Positions 10,984-24,587 of a stretch of 64,000 nucleotides of DNA are shown here, piece by piece. Both the position numbers and the translations under genes were made by a program. The notes under the pieces were generated by a model. That model ran no database searches. It was not told the DNA's origin and saw only the letters and a program-made list of their open reading frames with translations. The stretch lies in contig JADWOT020001706.1 of assembly GCA_036345935.2 (NCBI GenBank), forward strand, positions 1 to 64,000, read 5' to 3'. The number at the start of each line of letters is the position of its first letter. Position 1 is the first letter of the stretch. The DNA comes from Taenia hydatigena. Taxonomy: Eukaryota; Platyhelminthes; Cestoda; Cyclophyllidea; Taeniidae.

Positions 10984-13900
10984 AAACATTTCCAAATGGC
11001 TTGCGCCAACGAAATGTGGGTCACTAGCACTCATCTTACCACAAGAAGACAAATGCTAGATTCAAAGGTTGTAAGAAATACTGCACACGCTAAATCTGTC
11101 TAAGACCTAGAACGAAGTTAAAAATGGGAGTGAAAATCACAGGGATCACTATGAGAAAAAAACAGGACGCATCAAGGAGTCGCCCAGGGAATGAAACAAG
11201 GAACTATTATAAATAAAAAGCATGAGAACAACTCAAAAATCCCCCCTTTGAGAATAGCGAGCAATTATAGGCTCAAGACAAAGGTAGCACAGAAAAACGA
11301 ATTCACAACGGAAAGTAAGTCTGAGTCGCCAAAAACTAATTAATTTCGGAGGTTAAAAGCTAAAAAGAGAAAAAAAAGAAAATTTGAACCTACTAATGAG
11401 TTGGTTGCAAGCTTGGAGACGGGAAAAAGGAAGCTACGCTAAAAGTGCTTGCCGAAACAAATGGCAGAAATTAAATGCCTGGTTTTTTTATGCATATTCT
11501 CAGAAAGGGAAAATTACAGACGAACAAAGAACATTCACAGTAATCAAATAAAACAACGCAAGAAGGCGGTCTGGCAGATTCACCACAACTTACACACGAC
11601 AGTTGAATTTGAGACACAAAAGCCCTGTCGTTCTACCACGAGTCTGTGAATGGATTGTTGCCCACTCTTCGCAAGCGAACAAAAGGCAAAAGACACTCCA
11701 CCTTGCTAAACAATCGCCTTTTAACTACTTTTCAAAAGCATTAGGTTTTACGAGAAAACTGCGAAAATGGAGAGAATTAGCAAAAAGATAGCACCATCCG
11801 GATAACGGGAATAACGAATTGTTGGCTTTCAATCGACATCCTCAAAATTACCTAAAAAGGACACTACTTAACCGAAGCGGTATGGCATGGGCAAGCAGAA
11901 AGTGTATGAAATGTGCAGAAAACAGCACAATTGAATCGTTAATCATTCTAACGATAATGAGAGAGCTCCCCATGCTAAAAGAAAGGAGTAACTTCATGCC
12001 CACCAAAAAAAACAAGAACGATGGCACAGTGGGGAGAAGAAATGACGCAGAGGTCAATCGTAAAAACACTACGCGTCAAGCACTCGATGATGTGTCTCAT
12101 GCCTATTGGGATGGACACAGTTCGACGAAATGGTCCCTGAATGAGTCCTGCAACCCTGTGGATAGACACTGACCGGTTAATAATGCGACCCCTAAGAGAG
12201 GTGTAGATTGACAACATTGATACCCGGTTATGGATCCCGTGTCCATGTGGATTAGTCTGCATTGGCGTTGAGGCACGCAACTCCATTGCATGCGTTTGAT
12301 GATTTCGAACGCCCAACCAGCCAACTCGTTGGAGTAGCCATTCCCCACGCTTTGTAGGAAAATGGATTCAGAGGCACAAGAAAAGCCATCGGCACAGCTC
12401 TGCACTGACATGGCCCACTTTACTTCGACGTCCATAGGTGCCCAGTGTGGCCTAGCTAGCCTTTCAGCATTGCTGCGTCCCATCTCCGGCAGCACCTGCA
12501 TTCTTGCAACCACAGGACCTGACAACTGCCCACCTCCTTTACTTTTAATTGGCAATTTTAGTAATCTACCAGCGTAAAATTGGTGTTTGCACCTCCCCCC
12601 GCAGCTTTACATTCGCTTGACTAAGGTGCATTCTAACGTAGCTTTTCATTGCCCACAGGTCCGTCTCGGTCAGTCTCATATGCCTACCGCATGCTGCCCA
12701 AATTGACCGCCACACGATTTGCAGGTCGAGAAAGGACCGGGCGAACAGATGGATAGTCGAAAAAATCAACAGATAGGCGGGTATGTAGGTGAGTCGGCGG
12801 ATGAAGAGATTGAGATAAACAGAATGACGTAAAGTCATTGGACAGTCGACACTAGCTTTACCGCCCCACCTGGACTCTACCTCTACATCTCTACTAAATG
12901 ACCAAACAAGTGAATAAAAAGGAACAGCGACGGAAATAAATAATAAAATAATTCGCAAAGTAATCGTCTCAAAACAACACACATGACAGGTGTAATGGGG
13001 GAAAAGGATACCATGATCAGAAGGAAAGGCGGGGATAAGACACTACTTGCAACGACTGTCCCATCCGGGTTCGATCACTGCTATACATATACCACAGGAA
13101 AGTCGGCGCACCGCAAAAAAAGCACTCATGCGACACACAAAGCCAACTAATGCGCAGAACTAGGGTGCAAACTGGACCACACCAGGCCTTTGCCCATGTC
13201 TGCGTCGCATTAAAGGGTTCGAGGCCCGTGTGCACCACTTGCCCCTATACCTTGGGCATGTCAATGCCGGTGACACCCCCCCTTCCCCTTCCCCCTTCCA
13301 CCCCAAACTATCCAGTGCACCTACAGCTCCACTGCATCGGACACACGCATGACAGCACTCAGTCAATCAACAGTATGTACAATACACCTGCCATGTGCGC
13401 GCGTGTGCTTGAAATGATGGAACAAGTACCGTACGTAAACAAGACAGCTAACACGGCAAAGCATCCTAAGCATTCTTAGCAGCAATAATGCAATCAATAT
13501 GAAGCAATGCACCCGAAAAAATGCGTAGTGAGGGCGTCAGAGAGGTGTTAATTTTAGCACCTCCGACAGTCCAATGTTCTAATGCACATGAGGCGGCACG
13601 ACCACTCACATCAGGCAGGACTGTATGAACGTTCCAACGCCACACCTCAGACCCAAGAAGTAAAACTGGTGAAGATGACGTGGCGGATATGCCCATAGAC
13701 AAAGAATTAAGTAGATCGCCTCACCTTCGCCTGTCTATCTACCCAAACCTCTACCAACCAAATAATCCTATTAACAGATAAGTGAAAAGAGCGTGAGTAC
13801 CCAAAAAGACGAAGCCTAAAGCTTGCCGATCCATGCTTGCCTGTGTCTTGGGAGACGTCCACCAACCATTGGCCGTCAAAAATGCCAATCTGGCTAACCT

Positions 13901-15812
13901 GAGGGAGACGCCAAACCTACAATTTTGCCTGGGTCCGCGATCCGTCAGCCAACTATCAGCCTCAAGGAAAAGAGAACTAAAGCCAAAGCTGCTTACTACC
14001 ACGACTAAGACAAGGGTGGCGAGGACAACACCGGACTTAGTAAACTGCTACAGCAGGAGTGAACAAACCGGGGTAATCAGTGGGTTGCCTTCCAAGTCAT
14101 TACTGTGACAACACGCTTCTAATAACTATTCCATCCATGTGTATTTCGGATGCAGGCATCACAGGATGCTTCTTTTGGCAATGACAAATGTGCGCCGTTC
14201 CGTGGTTTACACGAAGAACACTAAACAGTCAAACTCGTGTCCTATTTCCTGCCTTTCTTCTCACTTACAAACAACATCAGCAGAAGGAACCGACGAAATC
14301 GCTTGATGTTCAGTAAAATTTTAGCTCACGTGAAAATGGGCATTAAATTACGATATGATCCTCCTCAACTCCACAAAACAATGAGAAGAAGTAAAGCGGC
14401 AGCAAACTTTCTAACCACAAGTACATTGGAATCCACTCCATGCAACTGCGCGTAGTGCTCATTGGCAGAAAACACTAATTTGCTATGAAGCGAATTGCCG
14501 TCTTCTACCTGCCAGCATCCAGTACACTCAATATGGCAACTACGAATTTAGCATGCTTTTTAATTAACACTAACAACATGTTCCAATCAAAATTCTCAAA
14601 AGCACACGCATATTTATTCAAACCCGCTAAACGCGGCCTTTCACGGTTAAGTTAGAATAAAACAAGATCAATGGGCGAGCGTACGCCATCTACTATTTTA
14701 AGCGAAAAGCGATAACAAGATGCGCGAAATGGATAAACGCAGCTAACGGCATGACCGGATGTCAATAAGCACAAAAGTTTAAAATGTCAACAATAAAAGC
14801 ATACCACTGCTGGGTTAAGGCACCCAAACAAATGATGACAACAACCAAATGAAACAAGTAGAAAATGGGAAAGGAGATACAGTTACGCCTAAACCAGCGT
14901 TGGATTCCCATAAAATACACAGTGACTGTGGACGATGTAAAGGACTACACCTCGCACTAAGCCGTCGCACTTATTAACTCAGATGACAGAGCATCAATAC
15001 AGTCCTTGTGGATAGTAAAATGGTCTCTGTCGCCATAATTATTACACAATAAATAGAGATGTAGCGCACTCCCCGTTTCTCTCCTCATCTTCTGCCTCAA
15101 AATCCTTTGGACAGATGGATCAGAACTAGCGGACTTTATTGCAAACTTGGATTGCTCAGGTCACGATCTCCCCTTTCTCCTCTGGGGAATTTCGACAAAA
15201 CTTTCATCACTAGGTGTGCGATTATCCCATTTTAACAATAAAGCATTGCACAAATCCTTCGTCTTATCGGCCCTGCCTTTGGTACTGTCCTTATCGAATG
15301 TCTTTCTTCCAGTCATTAAAGTTCAAACCTCATTTTCGCATCTGCTCAGTGGTGCACCACCTTTGCAGAGTCACAGATGCAATATTAAGCGATTGATGGC
15401 TATATATCTAGCAGTGTGATGTGGACAAAACAATTGGTGGGTGTTTAAACGTTTCCATATGGCATGAACTATGAATGCTACAATTAGCGGAAGCAAGTAC
15501 GACATCAAATCGTGGGGCATTCTCGCTCCCTCTTCCTCCTCCTCCATCTCCTGAAAATTAACAACCACACCCCACCAATAGGTCACCCTAGTCAACGCTC
15601 ACATGTATGGACGTTGTGAAAAACCAACGCATCGCATGAAGGCTCTTTGTAATATAGCCTCAAATTAGCTTCGCCTCACGCCATACCGTTGTTGTTGTTA
15701 CTGCCAAAAGGCCTCAAAATCTTACTACTACCTTGGGTTGGAAAAAATAAACAAACAAAACAAGCAAAAGTGGTGTAATTTTAAGCCTATGACGGGATCT
15801 CACTCAACTTGC

Positions 15813-15856
15813 ACAACATACACTGTCCCATGGGGGAGTACTTACCAAGGTACCGT
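15813..15856. other. 44-bp core identical in copies A and C (A side)
   Basis: This stretch matches 56,883-56,926 at every base, while the flanks of both copies differ at roughly one base in four. It contains CCATGG, the run GTACTTACC and GGTACC. On the - strand it reads CCTTG|GTAAGTAC, which fits the 5' splice-site consensus closely. Whether the identity reflects constraint, recent gene conversion or chance cannot be decided here. Confidence 0.6.
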
Positions 15857-17040
15857 TCTCCTCTCCCTTCACTCGCGCCCGCTCGCCCGCCTGCCTGGCG
15901 TTCACGCAATCACACACGCCGCACCTAGTCTTCCATGATGTTGAGGCCCTCTTCCAAGCACACTGCCACGCCGCTGCCTGCCTGCTTATGTCCTGCGTGA
16001 AGAAGTAGTCCACACTAAGGAGGGGCAAGGGAACTCTTAGCCTCATTCATCACACCTCTAATATTTGCTTCAACACCTCAGCTGTCACCGTCGACAACGA
16101 CGAGTTCAAAGACCCTTGATGTAGTCCCAGCGGCTACATTACCCTAGTAAGAAATGCACACACACACCCAAATTCACGAAAAAAAAGGGCATCTATGGTA
16201 CGTTTGAAAAAAACTCTGGAACACCTCTCCTTCTCGTCCTCTCAATCTTTTCGGTGTTAACACAATCACCAGCGCAACTCATCAACGTGAAAAGTAAACC
16301 CACCCCTCCGCACCCAGCCCATCAGTGTTACACTCCAGTTAGTCTATTGAGCATGCGCCCACGCCCTTCTCACCCTTCCCACACCTACCGCTATGCCATC
16401 CAATACACACCGCTATCGTCCATGCCGACATCTACATCGCACAACCGAGACTAGGACGTCTCCGCCAATGACTTCACGAGCTCGTATTGCCTACCATTCC
16501 ACAGACTCCTCATATGTTACCTCACCACCGCAGTAATTTTGTAGTATCCGAAAAGGAAAAAAGCAAACAATAGAAGAGCCGATGCGTGAATGTCCAATAC
16601 GCTGCAAAGCTAACGTCTCCGAACATAACCAATGACAGGAGAAAACACCTTAACAAGCAAACATTTAAGACTGCTGCAAAGTACAATCTGCGTAGTGATG
16701 CGAATGCTCCGCTTCTGTTGTGCCCACCTCGCTCAGACACCAACTCATGCAGGCAAAGCTGAGCCCACCATTAAGCCATCACCGAAGCTCTCCGCACAGC
16801 ACGTTTTGCAAAGATCACACCAGCACAAAAAAAACCCTGATCTCCAAGTCAATGAGCAATGAAGTTCCCAAGTGTCTTACGCTCTCCATACATGTATGTG
16901 TGATCCGCCAACACGGATATCATGGTAATGAAAACAACGCACCTTTTACTTCACATGAAGTGCGAAAGAATCTACCCTAAATGAGAACGCATGACCGATA
17001 CTATAGCTATACAAAATCGACGGCAAAAATTCACTTACAG

Positions 17041-18145
17041 CAGTCTAATCTTACCCGAGGAACGTGTGAAGTGATAGCGAAGGCGGGAATCACACTCATT
17101 GCTGACAGATAATTTCGTTATTTTTGGCAAAAGAAGAAGTCTTGACAGGATCTGCATCTACCTCTTCAACGTCTATCTAATGTGTAAGTGGATAAAGGGA
17201 ATGAATTGAAAGGTATGCAGGTATAATGAATGCCTATTGGCAAGAAAATAATGAACAGGCACCAAGTACTCGGTGCAGCTAAAACACTTCTCAACAAAAT
17301 TGTCTTACTAAGCTAAATCCACCGTAATTAAGGAACGAACCCATTACAAACTGCCATAGCAATCCCAAATTCCCGCTTACAGTATTGCAAAGAAAAAAGT
17401 GGACGTGAGTAGGCACTGCAGTTGGAAAAAACGTCCCAACAGTCGCATTACGTGACCCTTGCGTTTACACTAGTACGTAGGCGTTTGAAGGAAGCCAATC
17501 GACATTCAGGGGACGTAATAACAACTGCGAGACGAAAACCAACCCATCTTTTGCCGTACATAAATTGTGAATGGACCTACGAATAAATGATGCAAGCATG
17601 TTTCCACCCAAAATAAGGACGCAGGCCGAAACCATTGCTGTGTAGAAAAGGCGGAAACAGTATTTGCAATTCAGTTTTACCTGAGGAAGCTATCGCTTAC
17701 TTGGGAAGAGATAGCTAAGTCGAGCTTCGTATCCATCGCACCCTATTAATGCCTCCATTTTTCGCAAAGCATACATTTTTGACGGCAACATCAATATCCG
17801 GCCTAACGAATGCGCAGTTGAAAGTGGTAGACAATAAGCCATATAATGAATACTTTATAGCGAAAATAATGAGTATGCGCCAAGCAGTTGGCAACGCTAA
17901 AACTCTTCACAACAAAATTACGACTCATTAACCAAAATCCACAGTTATTAAAAAACAAACCGGTTGACGAATCGCCAAAACAATATCATTTGCTACTTAA
18001 AGCATTGCACGGCGAATAATGAGCGTGAGTAGACTTTGCAGCCGGAAAACAAAACGTCTTAATATTTCCATTATGAAGCACTGGAGTTTACTCTAGCATG
18101 CAGGCGTACGAAGGAAGCCAATCGACATGAAGAGGACCTAATAGC
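17041..18145 (+). repeat. Tandem duplication inside copy A
   Basis: Two units of about 480 bp lie at 17,041-17,525 and 17,671-18,145, a period of about 625 bp. Each carries, in order, a TTACC(C/T)GAGGAA start, a segment with (A/G)AAAATAATGA, then CAACAAAATT, then GTGAGTAG, and ends GAAGGAAGCCAATCGACAT. Copy C has only one unit at the corresponding place (about 58,690-59,130), so the duplication is specific to A. Confidence 0.6.
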
Positions 18146-19377
18146 ACATAACAAACTAAAACTAGCAAAAAATACCAAATACTTACCAGCTTCCAACTTG
18201 TTCGAGCGGACTAATCCCCATTAACCGAAAATAATGACCACCAAAACAAACACCGCTCACGTACTTCGCGCACAAACCCAGCGCACCATTTTAATGCTGC
18301 TCGATAAAACAAATCGACATCTGATTTTTGTGCATTTATGCAAGTAAAAAAGCCACTTAAAAATTCCTGGCCTTTGTTTTAAGTGACAGATTTGCAAAGC
18401 AACAATGTAATCAAATAAATTACTTGGCAAACACGAGTAACAAAACTAGCGACAAATTCTAGCTTTAAAACGTTTTAAAAATAAGATTACAAGAGTTCTT
18501 AGCTAATATTTTTGCAGCTTTAATAGTGAGTCAGCGTTTGTTTTGACAATCGTCAAGCTTGATGCTTGCTTCCAAGTTGATTTATAAAGCCTAGGGCAAC
18601 GTGATTTTGTTTTTGATTTAGTGCAGCTTTAATTTTTTGACAGCTTTTACATAACATTGTCCAGCATACTTGAGTCACGGCACACAGGCAAACAATCGAC
18701 ATAGCCTTTGCGATGCCGCCAGAGGACCAACAACCTTAAAGGAGAAAATTTGAAAATGAAAATTAAAGTTGTATGTATACCCTGTGGCGAATAAGGGCAC
18801 ACCAATAAAATATAATAAATATGCGGTGACAAATGCACTAACGAATTAAGTTAGTTTATCACATAGTAGCAACATTTAAGCGAAGAAGGGAAATATGTGA
18901 TCCAAAGGGCAGAGTTAAGCGCATGGAGAATATTTTAAAGAAATCAAAATTTTAAAGCCATTTATGCATAACAACAAAAAGCATTAAAAAAAGCATTTCT
19001 ACTCATTCCTAAAAGGTACAAGCGTGGGTCCAAAACAAGGATTGCATCGAAAACACTTGTCTTGGAAGCCTACCGCACATAATGACGCAATAATAAAGTC
19101 CTCAAATTGGGTTAGAGGTCAGTTGAAAAGCCAAGTAACGCACTGATGAGCACTGAGAAGGGTGTTAAAATATTGCAGAAGGCAAGTAAATTTATGGTGG
19201 GCCCCTGCTGGACTGGGTTCCAGTTCTCCTCCTCAAATGTGCAGACATTATCTTAAAGAGACAATGGACGTATTGATTGAACAAAAAGTCTACAAACGTT
19301 CTGCTTTGGTAAGTCAAAATCGTGCGCATTGGTAACACAATACGTTATTTGGTTTGATTTTAAGTGCCATTGCAGAG

Positions 19378-19527
19378 GTGGTCATATTGCCCTAGCTACG
19401 TAGGCTGGCGTCCGGCCCATATCAGCAGCTTATTTCCCTCTACTCGTTGGATATATATACATTCTACCCTAGTATTCTGCCTTCTTTTGCCTTCGAGGGA
19501 GTCTAAGGGCGCTACACAGCTTAATGT
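19378..19527 (+). mobile_element. MITE-like short element M, copy in A
   Basis: Runs from about GAGGTGGTCATATTGCC to GGCGCTACA. It shares TAGCTACGTAGGCTGGC, CAGCAGCTTATTTCCCTCT and TCTGCCTTCTTTTGCCTTC with the copies at 47.93 kb and 60.0 kb. It is too short to code for a transposase. The right-hand inverted terminus seen in copy B has decayed here. Confidence 0.5.
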
Positions 19528-22500
19528 AAAGTAGGGTTGATATTCGAGAAGAATGGGCAAAAGACGTTGTCCCCGAAATCGTCTAAAAACAGATATAGAA
19601 CAGAATGGAAAGGAAGATTTTACTGGATATAGGCACACGCGTAAGATGGGTGACAGATTTTAATCCAATAAAGTTTATAGAACCTAATCACTTTGTCCTG
19701 CGTGTTAATTGAAATGCATCACGTATCGTTTAAGACCAAAAATAAATACGCACACTCTTTGTGATTTTTTTGACTCACGTTAGTTGCTGATTGCATATTT
19801 TGTTAGGTGAAACAATTCTTTTAGTTAACTTAATCGCTCATCATTTTGGAGGTCATCAGCGGTAACTGCATCATCTTACTTGCTGAGAATTATTCGGTAA
19901 ACATGGATTTACGGGACAATGAATTTCATTAGAATGTGCTGCATCCCTTAACGAGGAATTCAAGATCAGGGTCCCGCCTTTGGCATTGCTTTGCACATAT
20001 CGCAGGTAAGAACAAATTGACTTTCATGATTTCTTACCACACTTGCCATTCATTAGCTAAAAGCAGCTGTTTACTAGATAATTAGACTTTACTGTTTATT
20101 ACCAAGATTTTAATCACTAATGCGCAGTAAATTGCTATAGTACCGACCTACACCTATATAAATGTTGGTCATTCTGGGTTATTTAACAGCTATAATGTTC
20201 AAGTTAGAAGCCTTTAAGACAAGGCGGGAAAGGGATTTAATTATCAAATAGCTGCTCACCACCGTCGGAAAGGTCAGAATGGGATCAGCTTTTAAATGAT
20301 AGCCTTGATCAATGTATAAATAAGGCATTACACAAGTGAAATAATGCCAAATTAGACAAATTGTACTGTGCTCTGAGAATTTTTCACTCCAGTCTTAAAG
20401 TGATCATAATAAGGCCCCGAATTACTTACCTGCTTAGTAGTAGGCTCTCTTTTGCAATTGCTACGCTGATTTCCTTTGAAGCTATAACGTTTTGTGTCAT
20501 GCAGCTGGACTGAGGGTGTGCATAAAAGAAAACCAGGACGCGTCATATTTTGTTCATCAAATCTAGATTTGGCTAGGATTAGGCCATAAGTGTTAGGCTA
20601 CTTGCGTTCCAGTGAAACGAATTTCAATTTAGGACGTTTGATGCCTAGGAATGAACACAATGTAGTGCAAATGATTTTAATACGAAAACTGGGGCAGCAT
20701 AAGTACATACCTGTGATCTAGGTTCTTGATATTTTATCGAAATTATTTGATTTCGTACTTGACTCTTCCTTCCATCGCTGATAGCTGCGGTATTTTCCGT
20801 GTTGCGAATTAGAATTTGAACCTGCCCGATGTTTAAGTAGCTTGTTTTGACAAAGCAAGTTAAAATAACACAAGAATATAAAGCTGCGCTATTTTTGGTC
20901 TATCTAGATATAGGGCCGATCAAAATTGTATTCTAGCAGCATATTCTATTCAGTAATTGTTTGCGGCAGTTCTTTTATCAACTCGTAAGTGAGTAAGGTT
21001 TGGCCGATGATTAGAGCGCCTAGGATGACGCAGATAGTTGACAATGAACGAATGTGCGCTCTCAGTGATTAAAATTAGTTGAATTTGATAGTCATATGCA
21101 TGTTTTGTTCTGTAAACGCTTTCAACAAGGGTATAGATCAAAATTCTTTGCTCCCCTCTTTGATCCAAAATCGGCCAGAAATGAAACTCACCATTCGGCT
21201 TTCTTTTGTACTTGCATGTAGCAGTCCTTGTTCACATATCTGACTTTTTTGGCGTGTTCGATATGTAAGGAGTCCGTTTTAGCAAAGAAAGTTGCGAGAG
21301 CGCAAATACACACAATTATGATCCAGATTTGTTCAATATTAAGACTTAGTGGTGGGCTCTCTTCTGCAATTGTTTGGCGTAGCATAGTAGTCCAATTTCG
21401 GCAACGAATTTGGGACTAGCAAAAGTACAGAACTCAATTTGTTTTCATTCACACTAATGCAAAATTCCTCAGACCTGGGTGTCAGCAGCTCGTTACCTTC
21501 TGCAAGAGAGTGCAGCAGTTTCCATTTTAAAATCGGACACTGTAGGTGTGGTCGAGGTGAAGGGTGTCTATCGTGGCAAGGATAGCTGGGACAATACAGG
21601 TCTAGGGATGCGCTTTACTTTGTCTGTTTTAATCTCGAGTTGCCCAGTTATGAGATTTGGCTGCTTACTTTTGTAAATCCTTGCAGCAGGTCTTGCTATA
21701 AAATCGGGCAATGTCGGTGCACTTGAAATGCAAGTTGTCTATGTCGGCAAGGAGAGCTAAGACGGCACGGTAATAAAGGGAAATTAAAAAGTAAGGAAAG
21801 GCGTGTGCACTTAGAGCAAAGATAAAGCAGTTTAAACTTAAAGATTGATAATGCAAATGTGTGTAAATATGAGATAAAGAAAGCAAATTTGAATAAGGTG
21901 AATTAAGCAATGCATTTTTTAAAAGGCATAGTTTGCTTTATGGAGTAGGAGCATACTTCATGTTTGTCAAACACTTGTCTTTCCTTCTTATTAACAGCAT
22001 TAGGCCGATAATTCACTCCACGCCTGCTCTTGCTTCCTCCTCTTATTGACGATCCACCCGTGTCCTAATCTACTTCTTTACTTCATTTGCGTGGCTGCTT
22101 CAATATTGGCACCTCTTCTAGTGTGCTATTCAAAAAAAAATTAAGCTCTTTTCATTAAGCTGATTGCTTTATAAATCACTGTCACATGGTTAGAGGAGTG
22201 GGCAAGTGAATCAGTGTGGGAAAGGATGGAAGAGGGTAGGAAAGAAGTGAAGAACACTGCACTGCAGCTCCATATCCACGACCTCTCACCTACCCCTTGA
22301 CTCTTTCGGCTAAGCATTTCTGTTGCTCCACTTTTACCGAAGAAGAGCACAGACCAATATTACCATTCGAAATGAAAAATAGCATTCGCTCAGGCACAGA
22401 ATTAGGGCACGCACCAGAAAAGTCCTTTTGCTTTATTCATTACCATTATTTAGAAGTGACATGCCGATTTATTACATCAACATTATGCCCTGCACACTTG

Positions 22501-24571
22501 CTTTTCGTGTCTCAAATATGCTCTTAAATATACTTCAGGAGGCCTGCTGGTGTAAATTAACTTGCCTATTACTCATGTCCTACTGCAAAAGCACTGCAGA
22601 ATGGTTTGCAAGTCAGGCTTGACCAGATCTGACTAATTTGGACTGTGCCGGGATAGACAAGGTTGGCAACGGAGGCTTGATTATGACAAGCTTGAGTAAG
22701 GCGCCCTATACGTTACCATTTAAGCCATCTCCAACACTCGAGTTTGGCCCGTTCAATCAACTTGACGCAAATCCATGCCAAGTGGTCATCTCTTTCTATC
22801 TTGCGGACATTAGGGATCGAGATACGCAAAATGGAAGTGGGTCATATGGCTTTTTTGAAATAGATGTAGAGTAGCTCTCTTTTCTACGTCCCGTTTCTCA
22901 TGTCACACTCCAAATCATCCTCGGTGAGTGTGCCTCCTTTGTCGTCCACTGATCTCTACAAGCTTAAACGCATTGAGTCTTGCTTTATGTCAAACTCATT
23001 CAAAAGAGGAAGTCAGGGCGCCTACCATTTTAGCTCATTGCCTATACTTTTCTACTTTGGTGCCACGAGAACGTCACGCACCTCTGCCTCCTCTACTCTT
23101 CTCTCACTTTTTCCTTCCGCCTCATCATCTGCCAGCACCATCTTTGTAGGCTCCCTTTCATCTCCTCACTAGTCTCAATCTCGTTTGTGACATGAATAAA
23201 TAATGCACAGATTCATAATCCAGATCAAGCTAGCACAGATTAGACTGGATCTGACTTACTCGAGCTCTACATGGAACTGAATGCTGTTTTAGCACAGCTT
23301 TGCTTGGATTGCCACCAACTTTCTATTTTCATTTTTCATTCTGTCACTTCAGTTTGTCCTACTCCACTTTGCCTCAATTCCGTCTTTTGCTTCTACTTCT
23401 CCTTCACTTGCGCTTTCGAGAGCAAAACTGCGAAGAAGTCGAAATTCTATCTGCCTATTTCACTTCTCAATCCTTTTTTTCTCTGTAGAAAATAACTCTA
23501 CCTGACTTTTACAATAACGAGTGAAATTGTTCGCTTTTGCTCCAGACAGCCTGCTTCGTACCCGCAATGCATTTACGCCTGTCTGTTTGTTTGCCCAAGT
23601 TTGTGTGTGCAACATTGTCCACTTTCACTTTTGTTCATTTTGAGAGTGGCCTTAATTGGCGTCCAACGAATACAAGCAGGAACGTGTGTGCTTGTGTGTG
23701 TGGGTGTGAAGACGCGCTCTCCTCATCCTCGCCAACTAACTTGTCCCTCTAGTTAATCAAATCGACTACGAGGAGAGCGAGAGAGAGAGGTAGGAGGAGG
23801 AGAAGGAGAGTTGCGTGAGGGATCCAGAGGTAAGAGGCGTTCTCGTGGCACTTGGGTGCAAAAATAAAGGTAAGGAGGAGTATAAATGTAGGGACCAACT
23901 CGAGTACCCCATGCATGCATTGTCACAAGCGGACACTTTTCTGTGTTAAACTATTCGATCATAGTGCCACCTTTCCTCATGCCAACACGCAGCTTAGCAG
24001 TCAATCACCCTCATTGTTTCAACCAGGTAGGTGCTTAATCATCTGTTTTCACTCCAATCATCCACGCTATCTGACAGTGTCTAAAGTGTCTGACCATTGT
24101 GTATAACAAAAGGAAGACTCCAGTGAACATAGAACGCAGCTGCGATTGAATGTAGCAATTTTCGTGCCTAATGTTACTTGTGTAGTTATGAGGCATGTAT
24201 AATGAGCCTTTTGTGGGAGACAACGTTTCATTCATGCTGATCCGAATCAGCAACCATATGCCTATTTCACCCATCATTTTTAGCCTTTCTTATTTTATAC
24301 ATTGCTGGTTTCTCACTTGCATGTAGCCAACTCATTGTGCAAAACAAATTTTCTTGAACTGAGCAGCTTGCTCTATTGATCACATTGTTTTGGGTTAATT
24401 TTTACAAAGTCGGAATCGGTTTGACTTTTGTTGTTGTTGTTGGTGATGGCCTTAATCAACGCAAAAATTTTACTTGGGTGTCAGAGGTACTCTCTGCACA
24501 ATTTTTTCCCATGGGGCATATAAATGTAGGCAAAACTTAGGCAATCAGCACATTCATTTTTAATTAATCGC

Positions 24572-24587
24572 CTGACCGATCGGTCAG
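24572..24587. other. Perfect 16-bp palindrome
   Basis: CTGACCGATCGGTCAG equals its own reverse complement and is flanked by AT-rich sequence (TTAATTAATCG on the left). It might bind a dimeric protein or form a short cruciform. A single 16-bp palindrome in 64 kb is uncommon by chance but not remarkable on its own. Confidence 0.4.

Larger units (their letters stand above)
9900..15430. other. Spacer between inverted arms; no gene recognised
   Basis: This 5.5 kb contains many open frames of 60-150 codons on both strands. None shows a domain I recognise, and the longest (10,313-10,681 +, 12,103-12,555 -, 12,566-12,982 -) lack matching splice sites. The only internal structure I could support is the pair of about 110-bp related segments at 10,199-10,308 and 10,870-10,983. 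I found no mirror of copy A's 15.4-19.5 kb part here, so the inverted repeat does not extend into it. Confidence 0.4.
15430..23760 (+). repeat. Large composite repeat, copy A
   Basis: Three blocks can be followed. Block c1 (about 15.43-17.05 kb) matches copy C at 56.52-58.70 kb, including the 44-bp identical core. Block c2 (about 17.05-19.37 kb) matches copies B (25.8-27.4 kb) and C (58.7-60.45 kb). Block c3 with its tail (about 19.6-23.76 kb) matches inverted copy D and, in part, copy B at 30.3-30.7 and 31.97-32.43 kb. Open frames inside are not conserved between copies. The element class is not recognised: no reverse transcriptase, transposase or long terminal repeats could be read. Confidence 0.75.

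Noticed and set aside
13205..13235. GGTTCGAGGCC, a match to the tRNA B-box
   Set aside because: No A-box or cloverleaf could be drawn upstream at the right distance.
15838..15852. TACTTACC resembling the 5' end of U1 snRNA
   Set aside because: The following bases do not fit the U1 stem-loops or Sm site. It is better read as part of the 44-bp core or a - strand splice donor.
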